Shown here: positions 1 through 10,827 of the stretch, in pieces | Position numbering within the stretch: position 1 is the first letter of the stretch | Layout: every line of letters begins with the position of its first letter | Assembly (NCBI GenBank): GCA_001683735.1 | Contig: LUGG01000033.1 | Span: 248,001-312,000 of the forward strand | Direction: 5' to 3' | Length of the DNA: 64,000 bases | Origin: Grifola frondosa | Taxonomy: Eukaryota > Basidiomycota > Agaricomycetes > Polyporales > Grifolaceae | The notes under the pieces: model-generated | Told to the model about the DNA's origin: nothing | The model's database searches: none | Seen by the model: the letters and a program-made list of their open reading frames with translations, nothing else | Position numbers and translations under genes: made by a program

Positions 1-714
1 GCCCTGCCCGCCGAGCAAAGGACAGGCATAAACACGCAGATGAGGTGCGCATCAATGGCATTGGTAGATCCTGGGAGAACCAGCTGTCATGGAGGGTGAG
101 TGCTGTGAGGTTGGAGGTCTCACGGAGAATCACATACCGCAGTTGTGGCGCCGCCTGCAATGGAGAGCGCGTGGGACTCGTCGTGCATGTTCAAGCTGTC
201 CAGTGCATGTAGCCATGGTCGGACGGGGCCCTTGAGGGAGTTGTCGTCGCCGCTGGCACCGTCTAGTTCTGGACTGGATGTGTCACCGAGGTGCGAGTGC
301 AGGTCTACTATTCTGCAGAAGCGTGAGGATCAGACAAGAATGCTGCAGAGCCGCGTGCAAGTACCTACCCGGGCATAACCCATGCAAGCTTCAAGTCGAT
401 CATGACCAAGTCGTTGTAGGCCTCTATGGCTGCACGACCGACGTGCCGATGCCTTTAATGAGGCCATTGTCGAGCAGGATGTCGGCGAGGATGACTTCGG
501 TGCCGTTCTGCTGGGCTGTCCAGACCTTGGCATTCTGTAGGAGAGTGGGCCTGGTACCAGGCAGCGAAGTTGGAAGATGGGCCTGGAGGCGAATGGAGAG
601 ACCTGCAGCGAGAGAGAGTGGCGGCTGCGCGGGGAGGGAGATTGATGGCGAGGTAGTAGTCGTGTAGGTTTGAGCGAAGGGCGAGTCTATAAATCATGAA
701 AGCGAGCCATAGGA
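1..714 (-). pseudogene. Amidohydrolase-family protein, 5' part, frameshifted, runs off left edge
   Basis: Minus-strand exons read as the N-terminal part of a fungal metal-dependent amidohydrolase. A segment containing NAKVWTAQQNGTEV and LLDNGLIKGIG (about 445-560) is the typical start of the composite domain. After a frameshift, AYNDLVMIDLK and AWVMPG follow, then a short intron (GTAGGT...GCAG, about 310-360), then VDLHSHLGDTSS with the metal-binding H-x-H of this superfamily (about 270-310), and ESHALSIAGGATTAV before another intron at about 80-136. The reading frame shifts by one base near 445 (GIG is followed out of frame by HVGRAAIEAYN). In the next exon the sequence diverges after LPGSTNAI. 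The start codon and N-terminal anchor are missing because the segment is fused to transporter sequence at about 715. Inferred: a dead fragment. The family catalyses hydrolysis of amide or ester bonds in small molecules; the substrate cannot be told from this part. Confidence 0.6.
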
Positions 715-1195
715 AAGTATGCTGTTCCAACCACAGACACGCCTCCGAGGATGGCCTGAATGGTGGATGGGCTGAGCGTACACATACGTTGTCAGCAAAG
801 AATGAAATAGATATTGGTGGTAATCCACGTACGTTGTTCCAGCACTCTTGAAGAACGTATTGCCGTAGTAGTCTGAGCGTTTGAGAGAAGATCGTCAACA
901 TGAGGCATGACATCGTTGCACAAGATACTCACAGTAGAAGTTCTGTCCATTCAACTGCCGGACGAACCGCAGCACCATACCGTTTATTGTCCTCTTCCAG
1001 AGACCATTGCACGCAGAGAAGCACTCCATCCACGTCGACTTGCTTCCCTCATTCTCTGCCTTGATACCAACCTCCAGCTCTTCTACAATATCCACCACAA
1101 CTGGATCGTCTTCTGGCACACCATTCAGCTCCGCCACTACCTTTCGAGCTTCGGACTCCCTTCCCGTACCCAGAAGATGACGACTAGAAATTCAT
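715..1195 (-). pseudogene. Hexose transporter (MFS sugar transporter) internal fragment
   Basis: Three minus-strand exon pieces match the middle of basidiomycete hexose transporters. Exon A (about 950-1192) reads SSRHLLGTGRESEARKVVAE, then NGVPEDDP, ENEGSKSTWMECFS and RQLNGQNFY; the first stretch is the loop after TM6 that normally begins PESPR. A GTGAGT intron follows. The next piece reads YYYGNTFFKSAGT (about 830-870), then a GTACGT...CTCAG intron, then IQAILGGVSVVGTA (about 718-760), the start of a following TM helix. Both ends of the gene are missing: just before SSRHLL there is an in-frame stop, and after VVGTA the sequence passes into the amidohydrolase fragment. These proteins carry hexoses across the plasma membrane by proton symport. 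This copy has perhaps a sixth of the protein and cannot be functional. Confidence 0.72.
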
Positions 1196-1377
1196 TGTGA
1201 GCTGCAGATCATCATATCAAAAGGCATACAGAACGAACGGCGATTCAGGTAAGAAAAAAGGATCGGTAGCGTCAGAATGCTTGTCAAACTATGTAAAATC
1301 TTCAGTGAACGTCACGAAGAGGAAAAGAGTGCATACTTTAGAGTTACAACTGACCAGTTGCAAGAGAGCATAAGAAG
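1196..1377. other. Junction between host-gene fragments and the transposon; no gene seen
   Basis: This stretch separates the transporter fragment from the stop codon of the transposase. I see no coding potential. It probably contains one end of the Plavaka-type element or its 3' UTR, but no convincing terminal inverted repeat could be picked out by eye. Confidence 0.3.
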
Positions 1378-3145
1378 TTAGAAGATGGTTTCGAAGGCAT
1401 GATGGTCAGCGTATTTGTTAACATAGAATGCACGGAAGGCGTCGAGTGACTGATAATTTCGAAGATTAGTTGGAATACACATGCTTCCGTAGACACCAAT
1501 TAGGTGTGCAGCTCGAACGATTGAGTCCAAGTGGATTACAGAAATGACAGGTGACCCGCGCTTGGTCTCGGGCTTCACGATGTACATGCCGGTGTCTTCA
1601 TCGGGTTCATCAGAAATTCGCTTGAACCAATGCACGAGTGCACATGGATAGCGGATGTCGTTAAATGTGAATGAGAAGAAGAGTAGAACTCTTGCCACTC
1701 CAAGACCTAAAAATCCGTCAATATCTGCATCACGATTCACGAAGATACAGTCAAATCGTGGCGCAGTCCCCCACCACAGCGGTGTCGCTCGGATATGCTC
1801 CCTGTGCATTCCCCCAGTGCCCGAGGGGTCACTAGGTGCGTAGTAGGTTGCGGCGGCAGAGTAGAATACGGATACTTTTTCCTTGAATCGCGGACATTCA
1901 TCGAGCGGGACTTCTAGCCCCGGTAGATCGCTCGTCGGGTTGTACTGGTCGTACAGAAATCTACGAATGAGTTCAGGAAGGCGTGGTTGCCCAATTTCAA
2001 TGCCAAGTGGTTCGGCAAGACGGGCATGCTTTCTCTCTATTCAGAACATATTGCGGCACATGTAAATATCAATATTCGAAACAAGATGAACACTCACGAA
2101 TGGTTGCTGCCATGACCACGTAAGAAAGAACAGTTGGACCGGGTACTGCGCCATCATCAGCGTCGTTGTTTTCCCGGCGGCCAGCTTCACGCAAAATCTC
2201 AGCTTCTTCAAGTGGTTGGAGAGCAGGATCAATGTCGGCATCTAGTGCTGATGGCATATTATACCTTAAACAAAAACTTTAAAATGGTAATGTCTTACCG
2301 AGCGAAAGGATCATTTCAGACAGACATGATCCGTTGAGCATTTGCCGCTCCTTAAAGTCCACGTGCGATGCTGCCAATTTATCAGTTCGTTGATTAGTTA
2401 GCAATATCTCACCCATAGGCTCGTTGCGGCTCGATCGCCGCCAGGGCTCCTTGACGGCCTCGATGTGCTTTGATTCGGTGATTGAAGAGCATAGACCATT
2501 AGGAGCGCCAAATGCCCAGATGAGTGATTGATAATGTACAAGAGAATGTTGCCGAGGAAGGGAGAACCCTTCTAGGCGGACACCGGTGGTCTGAAAGATG
2601 GTTCGGTAATGATGGAATCGATCCAGAGCATCTTGCAGCGCACGTAGGCTCTTCGGTGTATGAACGTTCCGTCGAACAATGTAGCAGAATTCGAGAAAGG
2701 CGCGAATAGCGAACCATTTCTCTAGGAACGTGACCAACAATCGCAGGAAGATAAACCTGCAATGGGTATTAAAACTCGGTAAATACTTTAAAGACGATAA
2801 GGGTAAATACCTTCATGAGCGCCTTCGAATCGTCTCCGGTCCATTGCTTAAATCCGCGTCCTTCATGGAATTTTCGTAAGCCTGAAAATGGGGGCACTAC
2901 AGCAATGCTACAAATACATTTACACCTTCAGTTTAAGGTGATAAAATATGACAAGACACTCACCGACGATCGATATCCGCTAAAATGTGCTGCGCACGAC
3001 TTTTTCCGTGCGTTTGAACTAGATACTGCTCCACCCAGTCAACAAGGTGGTCTTTGAATGTACCTTTGATCAATTGATGTAGGATATCGGGCGCGATAAG
3101 TTCATGTATGTCAGCGCGAGGAAAATCGTTCGTGAATGGCTGTCA
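1378..3145 (-). pseudogene. Plavaka-type transposase, 3' half
   Basis: C-terminal exons of the transposase. In gene order: [14 protein letters not shown] and [20 protein letters not shown] with ILADIDRR (about 2960-3143); VYLPAIVGHVPREMV (about 2720-2760); FLEFCYIVRRNVHT, LDRFHHYRTIF and PNGLCSSITESKHIEAVK (about 2420-2700); ADIDPALQPLEEAEILRE and PGPTVLSYVVMAAT (about 2110-2250); LPELIRRFLYDQYNP (about 1930-1990); and the last exon from MHREHIRATP to VNKYADHHAFE and the stop at 1378. These are hallmark blocks of Plavaka-family transposases. A one-base shift separates the REMV block from the FLEFCY block near 2710. The 5' exon boundary (…TGACAG at about 3143) matches, in phase and protein sequence, the donor at about 6218 in the 5' half, so both halves belong to one gene. 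Confidence 0.75.
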
Positions 3146-3214
3146 AGGGAATGTGGTAAGTTATCGCATGCAAGAGAATATGTGGAGTAGAAGAAAAAAC
3201 GGCTAAACAGAATA

Positions 3215-5472
3215 TCAAAGAGATGGGCTTCGTGCACTGGGTGCATGCACAATCCCGGAGGGGCGGCATCCTGCTCGACCATTCCACCTCTCGGATGGAC
3301 TCTGGGACAAGCCATAATCATAGTCGAAATGCGCGTGAGGCACTGGAGCAGCCGTAGACTGGGGGATGTTCAATGGGCTGTAGGAAGACGAGGACGCCAT
3401 CTGGGGGCGCAGTTCTTGAGCATCCAGTGATTGTTCAGGAGGCGATGGGTGACTATTCATGGATACAGGAGAGCTGTGTGCACTGAGGTTCGACCAGCTG
3501 AGGTATGAGCTTGGCAGGTCAATAGCGTATGGATCTGAGAATAGGTCCTCATCATGGGGCCATTTGCGGGACGTCGACCTCACACAGAGTGCTAGGGCCG
3601 ACCGTGAATATCATGTGAAGGCGCAAAAAGTCTCGGAATAGCACTCACACTCGGGACGAAACTGCGTGGCCTGTGCCTGCCGGGAGACAGATGAACATCA
3701 CGCGACCAATTCTTCCGGGGCCTACTCTTGACGAGCCACTCGGAGACAGTGACCGAGATTGGGCGGACATCCTCCCATCCGATAAAACGATGCAGGGGAC
3801 GCCGAGGATGATGCGTTGGAAGACACCCTCACATGCCCGCTTGCAGCAACTTTGATTGCCTCACTGACTGTCGCGGTCAGGTCCTCGAGCAGCTCCTTGC
3901 ACTTCCATGCCCCAGCCCAGTGCCCCTCCCAGATCTCCAGCATGTCAGGCAGCTCTTAGCTTCGTCCATGGCAGTGTGAGAGGCTGTTGGATCCGTGGCG
4001 TGCATTGCGTAGAGTAATATGATGAGCACAGAGCTAAAAAGATTCTGAATGAAAAAAGCGAGATGGTGGTTCGGGGGAACGACGGCCTTGATAGAAGGCG
4101 CCAAGCGGATGCACGCTCGGGCGGTGGAGACGGCGTTCGCTGTCGAGCGGGGGGCAATCGGCTGGTCGCGCCGAACAGGTAAGAAGTTTCGGCGCAACGT
4201 CGTCAGGATAGAGTAGTAATGGCTACACAGCACGGCAGCCATCGTGACCTGCTTCTCGGTGATAGGATTCGACTTGAAGATACTCGGCAGGTCGTCGCAC
4301 CACTTCGTAAGACTCTTGTCGAGCGAGTCCACTGCGCGCTGCAGCTCCGTGCACTTCTCTAACTCGAGATTGTCCTTGCACTTGTCGAGCGCATACACCT
4401 GGCGCAAAACCTGTCCGGCGATCTTGTAGAGTGAGATCAGCTCCACGTATCCGCGCATCAACGACGGCGAGTCGCGAGATATCGCCGCGCCTGAGAAATA
4501 CTCCGGGAGATTCTCGTCGTAATCTCTACCGCTAGCTCGACGTCGCAATCGGCGTCTTCAATAGCTAGAGGACGTCCGAATGCAAGTGCCAACATCTGAT
4601 CAAGAGTATACACTCCCCACCAGACCTTGCGGCGAGTTTCCTTCTCGATGGGAGAGATAAGCAGTCGACGGGGAGATCGCTAGACGAGCAAGAAGTGAGC
4701 CAATTAGACTACTGATTCGGAGCGATACCCACATGAAGACCTATATCTTGAGCGGATCGCACCGCCTGTCCAACGAGGAGCCAAGCCTGCGGTAGGCAAT
4801 TGACGGAACATAAGAATGAGGACATTAGCAGGAAGCACTGCACATGCTCGACCTGCATGGATACATGGCTGATATAGTGTAAAATTAACGCTCTGATTGA
4901 ACGGGTGTTAGTAGGATGCCACAGATCATCGCAACTGAATACGATTACCGTTCTTAATAAACCATGCCCATCCCGGCATCGTCCAGGTTATCAGCCTTCG
5001 ATAAGTGTGGATCTTCCACAAGGCGTGCCACAACTGCGAATACAGCGCATACAAGCGCAATAAAAGCGGTCTGTTTCTTGGCGAGAGTAGGATCTTCCGA
5101 TGATCCATTAGGAACGTGTATCATCGCATGAATGACGGTTTGTCGATGATTGGCATAAGGAAGTGGAATCGTGCAAAATGTGCATCCACCTAACATGGAA
5201 GTTAGCACGCCACGATCACAACACACGGCACCCGCTCCCCATCTTGTCCGCAAGATTGCAGTCCAGATACTCGACCTTCTCTGGGCTAGGTAAAGCCCTA
5301 ACTTTCCTGAAAAACCAAACACGCTGGCAGGGAAGTATAGTTTGTTGACGCTTGGCCCGGGTGCGAGAAGGACCTCCTCCATCGACGACACATGTGCAAT
5401 GGAGAGGAGGTCATTGCACGGAAGGATTGAATAAGCGACATATTCAGGTGCGGAGAGGCAGAGACTTTGCAA
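3215..5472 (-). pseudogene. Fungal-specific transcription factor (Fungal_trans domain) fragment inside the transposase intron
   Basis: The minus-strand reading is the middle-homology and C-terminal part of a Zn2Cys6-type fungal transcription factor. Blocks in gene order: KKQTAFIALVCAVF and ARLVEDPHL (about 4990-5080); an intron with a CTAAC branch site; ILHYISH, SFLCSVNCLPQAWLL and SAQDIGLH (about 4740-4880); RSPRRLLISPIEKETRRKVW, GVYTLDQMLALAFGRPLAIE (about 4530-4680); then YDENLPEYFSG through ATVSEAIKVAASGH (about 3855-4530); and a C-terminal exon with KWPHDEDLFSDPYAIDLP and low-complexity Ser/Pro (3215-3583). RRKVWW, GRPLAIEDADCDVE and the FRRNFLP-like block are family signatures. Two clear lesions: a TAA (4954-4956) where the family has Tyr in VYYER, and a one-base shift at about 4525 between DVELAVE and YDENLPEY. 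I find no Zn2Cys6 DNA-binding cluster upstream. Inferred: a captured, dead gene fragment. Confidence 0.68.
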
Positions 5473-6190
5473 GGCAGAGCAGTTGTGATAGTAGAAAGAG
5501 AGCGTGGATTGAGAAAGGTTTGATCGATCCTGTGTTAGTTACAGTGGCATCGTGAGAAATGTCGAACAGTGGATTTAAAGGGAAGTTACCTCAGTGCTGC
5601 TACATGATTGCTGACTGCTGAATGTGCCTAACGAGGCAGAATTGAAGGCCCGCGACAGAAGAAGATAGAGGCTAGCATGTTCGGCCACAGCTCATGCTAG
5701 GTGTCCTAGCCATGGCTCCTTGAACGCGCTTGCCGATTTAGCGGCACTAAGATGCATGAACGGCATTGGGCATTGATACGAACACAACAGAGGTTGGGAA
5801 AGGAAGCTGTGATGTATCGCCACATTAGATTGATGTGAGTATTCTGGTTGAATCTCGGAGCGTACCTCAGTATAAGACACTGTTCCCGCTATTATTATAG
5901 GACAGAAGTTCGAGTTGAAATGTTCTAAGTTCCAAAACCTTGGAGAATGATGGCGCAACGACGTTTTCATTAATATACTAGATAAGTCAGATGAATCAAT
6001 CTCACCTTGACGTCCCAATCAGATGATTTCTAGTTAAGTCCGAGACCGCTGTGTTCAACTATTTTGGGGTGCATCTTCCCAGTCATGGAGAGGACAGAAC
6101 AACGATCACGGTCTTCCGAAAATGGAGATACAATCATGCCATTTCCATTTTCGGATAGATCCTACGCACAACAACAAAAGAGAAAAGAAG
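5473..6190. other. Rest of the expanded transposase intron; no recognisable gene
   Basis: This stretch lies between the transcription-factor fragment and the transposase 5' half. Open frames here are short and show no family features. It may hold decayed upstream parts of the transcription-factor gene, but nothing supports a call. Confidence 0.3.
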
Positions 6191-8150
6191 CAAGAGCAGG
6201 CAAGATTAAACTCACTACAATATCTCCCACCAGTCCGTATTCGTCCCAAAGGACCCCCAGTTCATAGTGAAGGACAAGTGCTTCAGTATGATCGCGCGAG
6301 CGACGACCGGCTTCTGAACCATCAAGATCAGTATTATCTGCGGTGCATCTTTGCATCATCTCGAAGTCAGTAACTAATCAAATGGCGTAGAAGTAGACAT
6401 ACCTGGGACACCAGCCTTGCACGATGCAAGTAAGAAGTGCTTGTTCAGGATAGTCCGCAAATACGGACCAAGGCCGTATATTACTCGTCTGAAATGTCCG
6501 TCGGCGCAGCGTACAACTTCAGGGTAGTCATTCCGGACTTGAGTGATCGTAGAATTCGCGATAGAGAGGAATGGAACAATTGTCGACGGAATTTTCTGAA
6601 GTGAGGATCGCTTGCGTATTTTCGATCAGCTGGATTGAATATAGCTTGTGAGTAAGTCAAATTCTACAAATACTAATAGCTATCTAAACGTACTTTTGGG
6701 TATTGCGAGAAATCCGATTAATGCAACCGCACCGCGGTGCGCACGACGTACATTATTATGAACGTTTCCGATTGACAAATATAGGGGATAATATTCCGTC
6801 TGACCTGTCGCAACAGACACCGTAGTTTTGTCGCTACCAAGAATGATTGGCACGAAGGCGGAGCCCTTTGCTGCGGGATCCTCAGCAATGTCAGTCTGGA
6901 AAAATCTAAGTTGAGCACTCTGTCATTAGAGAAGAACTTTCTACTCACGGCTTGTTTCCACGCCCAATCGCCGGACATGAAATCCTTCAATCGGCGTTCG
7001 CCTTCGTAAAATTCGCGAAACGGCGCGTAGTCAATCTCATCTTTGAACTCAGGATTCGCCAGCATGTTTCGTACAACAGTGTGGGGATCACGAAACCATA
7101 CATCGTATGACGCGTTCATCCACGATGGTACGTCGTGGTCAGGGACATTACCAGAGTACTTCAACTCGAACGATTCCCACTTCACGTCTCCGAGGAGTGT
7201 GGAGTCGATTGTTCGATACAGGTCTTTATGGTTTGTAAATGGTCCGTCTTCGCCATACTTCAAAAGCGTGGTTCGCCACAGGCTGAGAAGCCAGTCAATA
7301 TTCTTGGCTGGCATTTGATCGACTGTATAGAGAAGGTGCGCCGTCTCGTACTCAACCCGGCTGCTATACGGCGTCCAATCGTCAGAGCGCCGGGGCGGAG
7401 GAAGCGTTGGAGGTGTTCCTGGTGGTAAGTCCAGTCCGTTTTCATCGCAAGGTCGGCCTGCTGATGATCAGTCTTAGATACAAGGCAAGAATTCAATCGT
7501 ACGCACCATCAAGGCCTTCGTGATATACTCTGATTAAACCCTCCGGATCCATGTCAGCGTACTCATGCATACCCGGCAAGTGTTCAGGGATCTCCTCCTC
7601 CTCCGGATACTCAGGATAATCCAGGTCTTCTTGATTGTCTTGGCCGCCATTATCTTCTGTTGCGACGTCGGGCAATGGGTATTCAAGGTTGTCCGCTGCC
7701 GCTTCTTGGTCGTGCCCACGAGCATTCTCGTGTGCTTCGATGTCGAATGCCGGGCGTTCAAGATCGTCCGCTTCTTGATCGTACCCACGACTGTCCTCAT
7801 CTACTTCCATGTCCACATCTTCTTCATAATGCTGATCCCACCCCTCATCCATCTCAAAAACGTCGCTTCGCTCTAAGTTCTAGGTTAGTGGATAGTAAAG
7901 CGTATGTAGAACTATTAGTAGACTCACGGATTGAGGACTCTCGCTCCTCAATAATAGCTGCTGCTTCGGCATAACGATGGGATTCAGCAGCATCCCAATA
8001 GTCCGCATGATGGTGAGTTCTCATGTGCTTCGTTCGGCCAGATGCATTCTTGAACCATCTCTTGCAGGATATAACAAGGCAGCGAAGATGCAGAGGGTCG
8101 CTCGCGAGTCATCTTGGACGTGTAGACTTTGACGAAGGGTTTCTTGGCAT
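6191..8150 (-). pseudogene. Plavaka-type transposase, 5' half with N-terminal zinc finger
   Basis: Starts at the ATG at 8148-8150. Exon 1 encodes a C-x4-C...H-x3-H zinc-finger-like segment (LRCLVISCKRWFK, GRTKHMRTHH, about 8000-8080) but has an in-frame TGA (8109-8111) 13 codons after the start. Exon 2 (about 7505-7865) is very acidic, with three imperfect repeats built on DQEADDLE/DQEAAADNLE/DNQEDLDYPE. Exon 3 (6958-7463) carries LDLPPGTPP, MPAKNIDWLLSLW, YRTIDSTLLGDVKWESFELK, SYDVWFRDPHTVVRNMLANP and DFMSGDWAWKQA. Then follow GSDKTTVSVATGQ, YYPLYLSIGN and AHRGAVALIGFLAIPK (about 6690-6890), RKFRRQLFHSSLSRIL (about 6570), and ADYPEQALLTCIVQGWCP (about 6410-6470) after a one-base shift at about 6475. 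The last exon (about 6218-6350) ends LVLHYELGVLWDEYGLVGDI with a GTGAGT donor. Non-functional through nonsense and frameshift. Confidence 0.75.
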
Positions 8151-8383
8151 CTTAGAGACGAACAGTTGAGCGCGTAGGCAAGATGTAGGCTGGGGAATTT
8201 TTTTTTGAGTTAAGTTGCGGTGCGTACGATCTGTAAAGTTGAGAGCCGTCCAATCGCATTAACGGCATCAAGTCCTGCCGTGAAATGAAAGACACCGCTT
8301 TAGCGCTAGCTTTCGTGGCAGCATACCATGTCAACGTACCAAATTTTCCACCTCACACAACTCTTCATATCCTCCTCGCTTCC
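8151..8383. promoter_or_regulatory. Shared divergent promoter region of the transposon genes
   Basis: This 233-bp interval separates the transposase start (8150, minus) from the accessory-gene start (8384, plus), so it must hold both 5' UTRs and promoters. An A-rich run on the plus strand around 8198-8206 is the only obvious landmark; no TATA box was clear. Confidence 0.35.
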
Positions 8384-10827
8384 ATGGCTAATACTCGACC
8401 CTCCAACGGAAGTAAGCATCCTGGCCTTCCGGATGCGAAAAAGCCACGTCGCAGCACTCAAGAGGTGCAAAAGGCTAAGGAGGCTGAGAAGCAGGTCCAG
8501 CGAAAGGCCAATGCAGCCGCTAGAAAAGCGGCAAAAGACCTTGCTGCTATAGAGGATGCCATGGCCTCTGCGGACGCAGATCAGGAGGTGAACAGGGTTA
8601 CCAAGCCGAAGATAGAGCGGCCACTTGTACGAACGTATGCAGTGGCCGACTTGTCGAAGTTGGACAAGGGGAAGAAGCGAGCACGGTCGCTCTCTCCAGA
8701 TGGTGCTCCTATCGAGGAGGACGTTGAGATGGGCGACGACAGCATCCAGGATGATGAAGGTGCCGACGACGGTGAGGGCAGTGAGGACGCTGACGACGGC
8801 GAGTATGCTGACGTCGGCGAGGATGCTGACACCGAGGATGCTGACGACATCGATGGCACGGAGGTCGTCGAGGTCGATGCAGATGCTGATGACCAAAAAG
8901 TTCTTAGTGGCTTCGACACTGAGCTAACAGAACTTGCAACGGACTATGAATCCAGCCCTCCACCGAAGAAGGCGAAGGTCGTGCATCGGGACCAAATCAA
9001 GGCCGCTCGCGGGGTTTCCGATGTAGCCAAAGCCAAGAAGTCCACAGTTGCTTCGAATAAGAAAGATACGAACGCCACGAAGAATGCAGCGCCGAGCACT
9101 GTTGGCAAATCGAACGCCGCGAAGAATGCCGCGAAATCTGTTGGTAAATCGAACGCCGCGCAGAGTGTAGCAAAATCTGTTGGCAAATCGAACGCCACGC
9201 AGAATGCAGCGAAGACAACTGGAAAATCGAACGCAAGAAAAAAGTAAGCTATCTACTTGTGAAATATGTACTGTAGACTTACCTTTTCTCGCAGACAGCC
9301 CCAAAAGGCGACGGAAGCGATGTCGCCAGCTGTCGCCGCACTGTCCGGTCCAGGTATGACAAAGGACTGGAAGTCATCAGGAAGCGAATGTACTACCCCG
9401 AGCTGGCAGGGACCGTCTTGTCCACCTAATAGCAAGCAAAGTGGTACTACTACTACTTCGCGCTCGTCGGGGTCCGTCGTGTCTGCAATGGTCAAGACGC
9501 AAGTATCCACGCCGGTTCGACCCAAACCGCGCCCAGCATATAAAGGAGCAGCTCCGACTCACCAAAGTGTGTCCAATCCTACCGGTATGAAGGTCGTCGA
9601 GGGTGGCATCGTAAGCGAAGACGAATGTGCCGAACAAGATGCTGCAAGGTCAAGTCCGATTAAGAATGGGAAGCGTCTGACTAGCAGTGTAAGCTTTCCA
9701 TAATTAATATCATCTTGAACTCACTTTGTACATACAGGGCATCGTCAAAGAGGAGGTCATCGATATTGTACTCGATTCCGATGAACAGTCGGAGGAGGAA
9801 GGCTCAAAGCGGGCGCCAAATAGTAAATCGAAGAAGGTGTTGATTCCCGACGAATTCAGGAGGAATGGGCGCTGGCGCGTCTTGCTTTCGACCATCCTGA
9901 AGTACAGGGCAAGCACAACAGAGCCGTGGACAATTGGCACCGACGCAGAAGCAATTGAAGTCATGAACAAAGCGTGGGAAGCCGTATATGGTAATACGTC
10001 TGTTGTGAAACCGGCCTCGTTGGAACCGTACATTCAAGCGGTAAGTATCCTGTAACTTGAAATTGTATTCTACTCACCAAATTCGACTTCGCAGGCAAGT
10101 CAACGGCTTTGCGAGTGGCGTTCCAACATTGGCAACGCTGCGATGGGATCTGTGGAGGCGTTCTTCAACTCCGACGATCGATTCAAGGACAACAGGCTTG
10201 CGCGCGCCGAGCATTCGAAGGATATCCTCAACGGCCTGCGTTTTCTCTGGGAATATGCTCCTTTAAATGAGGAAGACAAGACGGTACGTGATGATTATTT
10301 AATAATTGACACACTTTATCTACTAGTAAGATATCATTTCAGAAATTCCGCGGACTCTTTCGGTCTAGTTTTGTGACGGACGCGCTCCGCCGTCACTTCG
10401 CCTTGACGAGGCTGGGATTGAGCTCTGTTCCTGGTCTATTCAACAAGGATAACTACCCGATTGGTGCTATTGGTATTGCAGCTGCTGCGGTAAGAATTCT
10501 CAGAGCCCTTGTACAACTTTGATGATCTCAATAAGCTCGTAGGTCGAGCGCGCCTTCGACCTCTTCTCCGCTCAGAAGGTCGAGGTGCACAAGACTGGTA
10601 CCAACTTGACGAAAACAGAAAACCGAAGGTCCGGCCAAAAGACAAATGTCGACAACCAATTCTCCGAGCTTAAATACGGCTTGAAGACCAGCCAGTATGC
10701 CCGTTCTGCTCAGGGAATGCGGGTTGAAAAGCTGCAGAAGGTAATCGACAGCGTCACGAATCCCATTGTTATTGCAGACGAGGAGGAGGACGAAGAACGC
10801 GCAATGCTCGTGGACTATTCCGATTAA
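8384..10827 (+). CDS. Plavaka-associated accessory protein (conserved hypothetical), six exons
   Basis: Unknown function. Exons read as 8384-9243, 9295-9688, 9738-10040, 10095-10283, about 10344-10489 and 10543-10827; each junction has GTAAG/GTACGT donors and CAG/TAG acceptors and keeps frame, giving about 725 residues. I start at MANTRPSNGSKHPG rather than the upstream in-frame ATG at 8285 because the upstream 33 codons are hydrophobic and unlike the rest. Residues 1-60 form a charged helical segment (KPRRSTQEVQKAKEAEKQ). Residues 90-190 are extremely acidic (Asp/Glu/Ala). The end of exon 1 has Ala/Lys repeats around VGKSNAA. The C-terminal half is globular, with KVLIPDEFRRNGRWRVLLST, LRFLWEYAPLNEEDK, GLFNKDNYPIGAIGIAAAA and VERAFDLFSAQKVE. 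It is divergent from the transposase and travels with it (inferred role in transposition or DNA binding). No premature stop is seen, in contrast to its partner. Confidence 0.66.

Larger units (their letters stand above)
1378..10827. mobile_element. Plavaka-type DNA transposon with divergent transposase and accessory gene
   Basis: Two genes are arranged head to head with a 233-bp gap between their start codons (8150 and 8384): a transposase leftward (1378-8150) and an accessory protein rightward (8384-10827). The transposase carries family sequence typical of Plavaka elements, large CACTA/KDZ-like DNA transposons common in Agaricomycetes. The true ends are not defined. The left end should lie between the last transporter codon (1195) and 1378. 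The right end may be at about 11585, where homology in the neighbouring EF-hand-family gene stops and the sequence (minus strand) begins CATCAGCAAAAC. The transposase has a nonsense codon, several frameshifts and a 3-kb insertion, so the copy is non-autonomous even though the accessory gene looks intact. Confidence 0.62.

Noticed and set aside
1207..1230. CATCATATCAAAAGG as left terminus of the Plavaka-type element
   Set aside because: It shares only a few bases with CATCAGCAAAAC at 11585 and no flanking duplication is visible; too weak to call.
4954..5472. 172-codon minus frame as a separate membrane protein
   Set aside because: Only its C-terminal part (KKQTAFIALVCAVF to GMGMVY) is meaningful, and it is an exon of the transcription-factor fragment; the N-terminal part is intron or decayed sequence.
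8306..8896. 196-codon minus-strand frame
   Set aside because: It is antisense to the acidic exon 1 of the transposon accessory gene, where GAN/GCN codons leave the reverse strand open.
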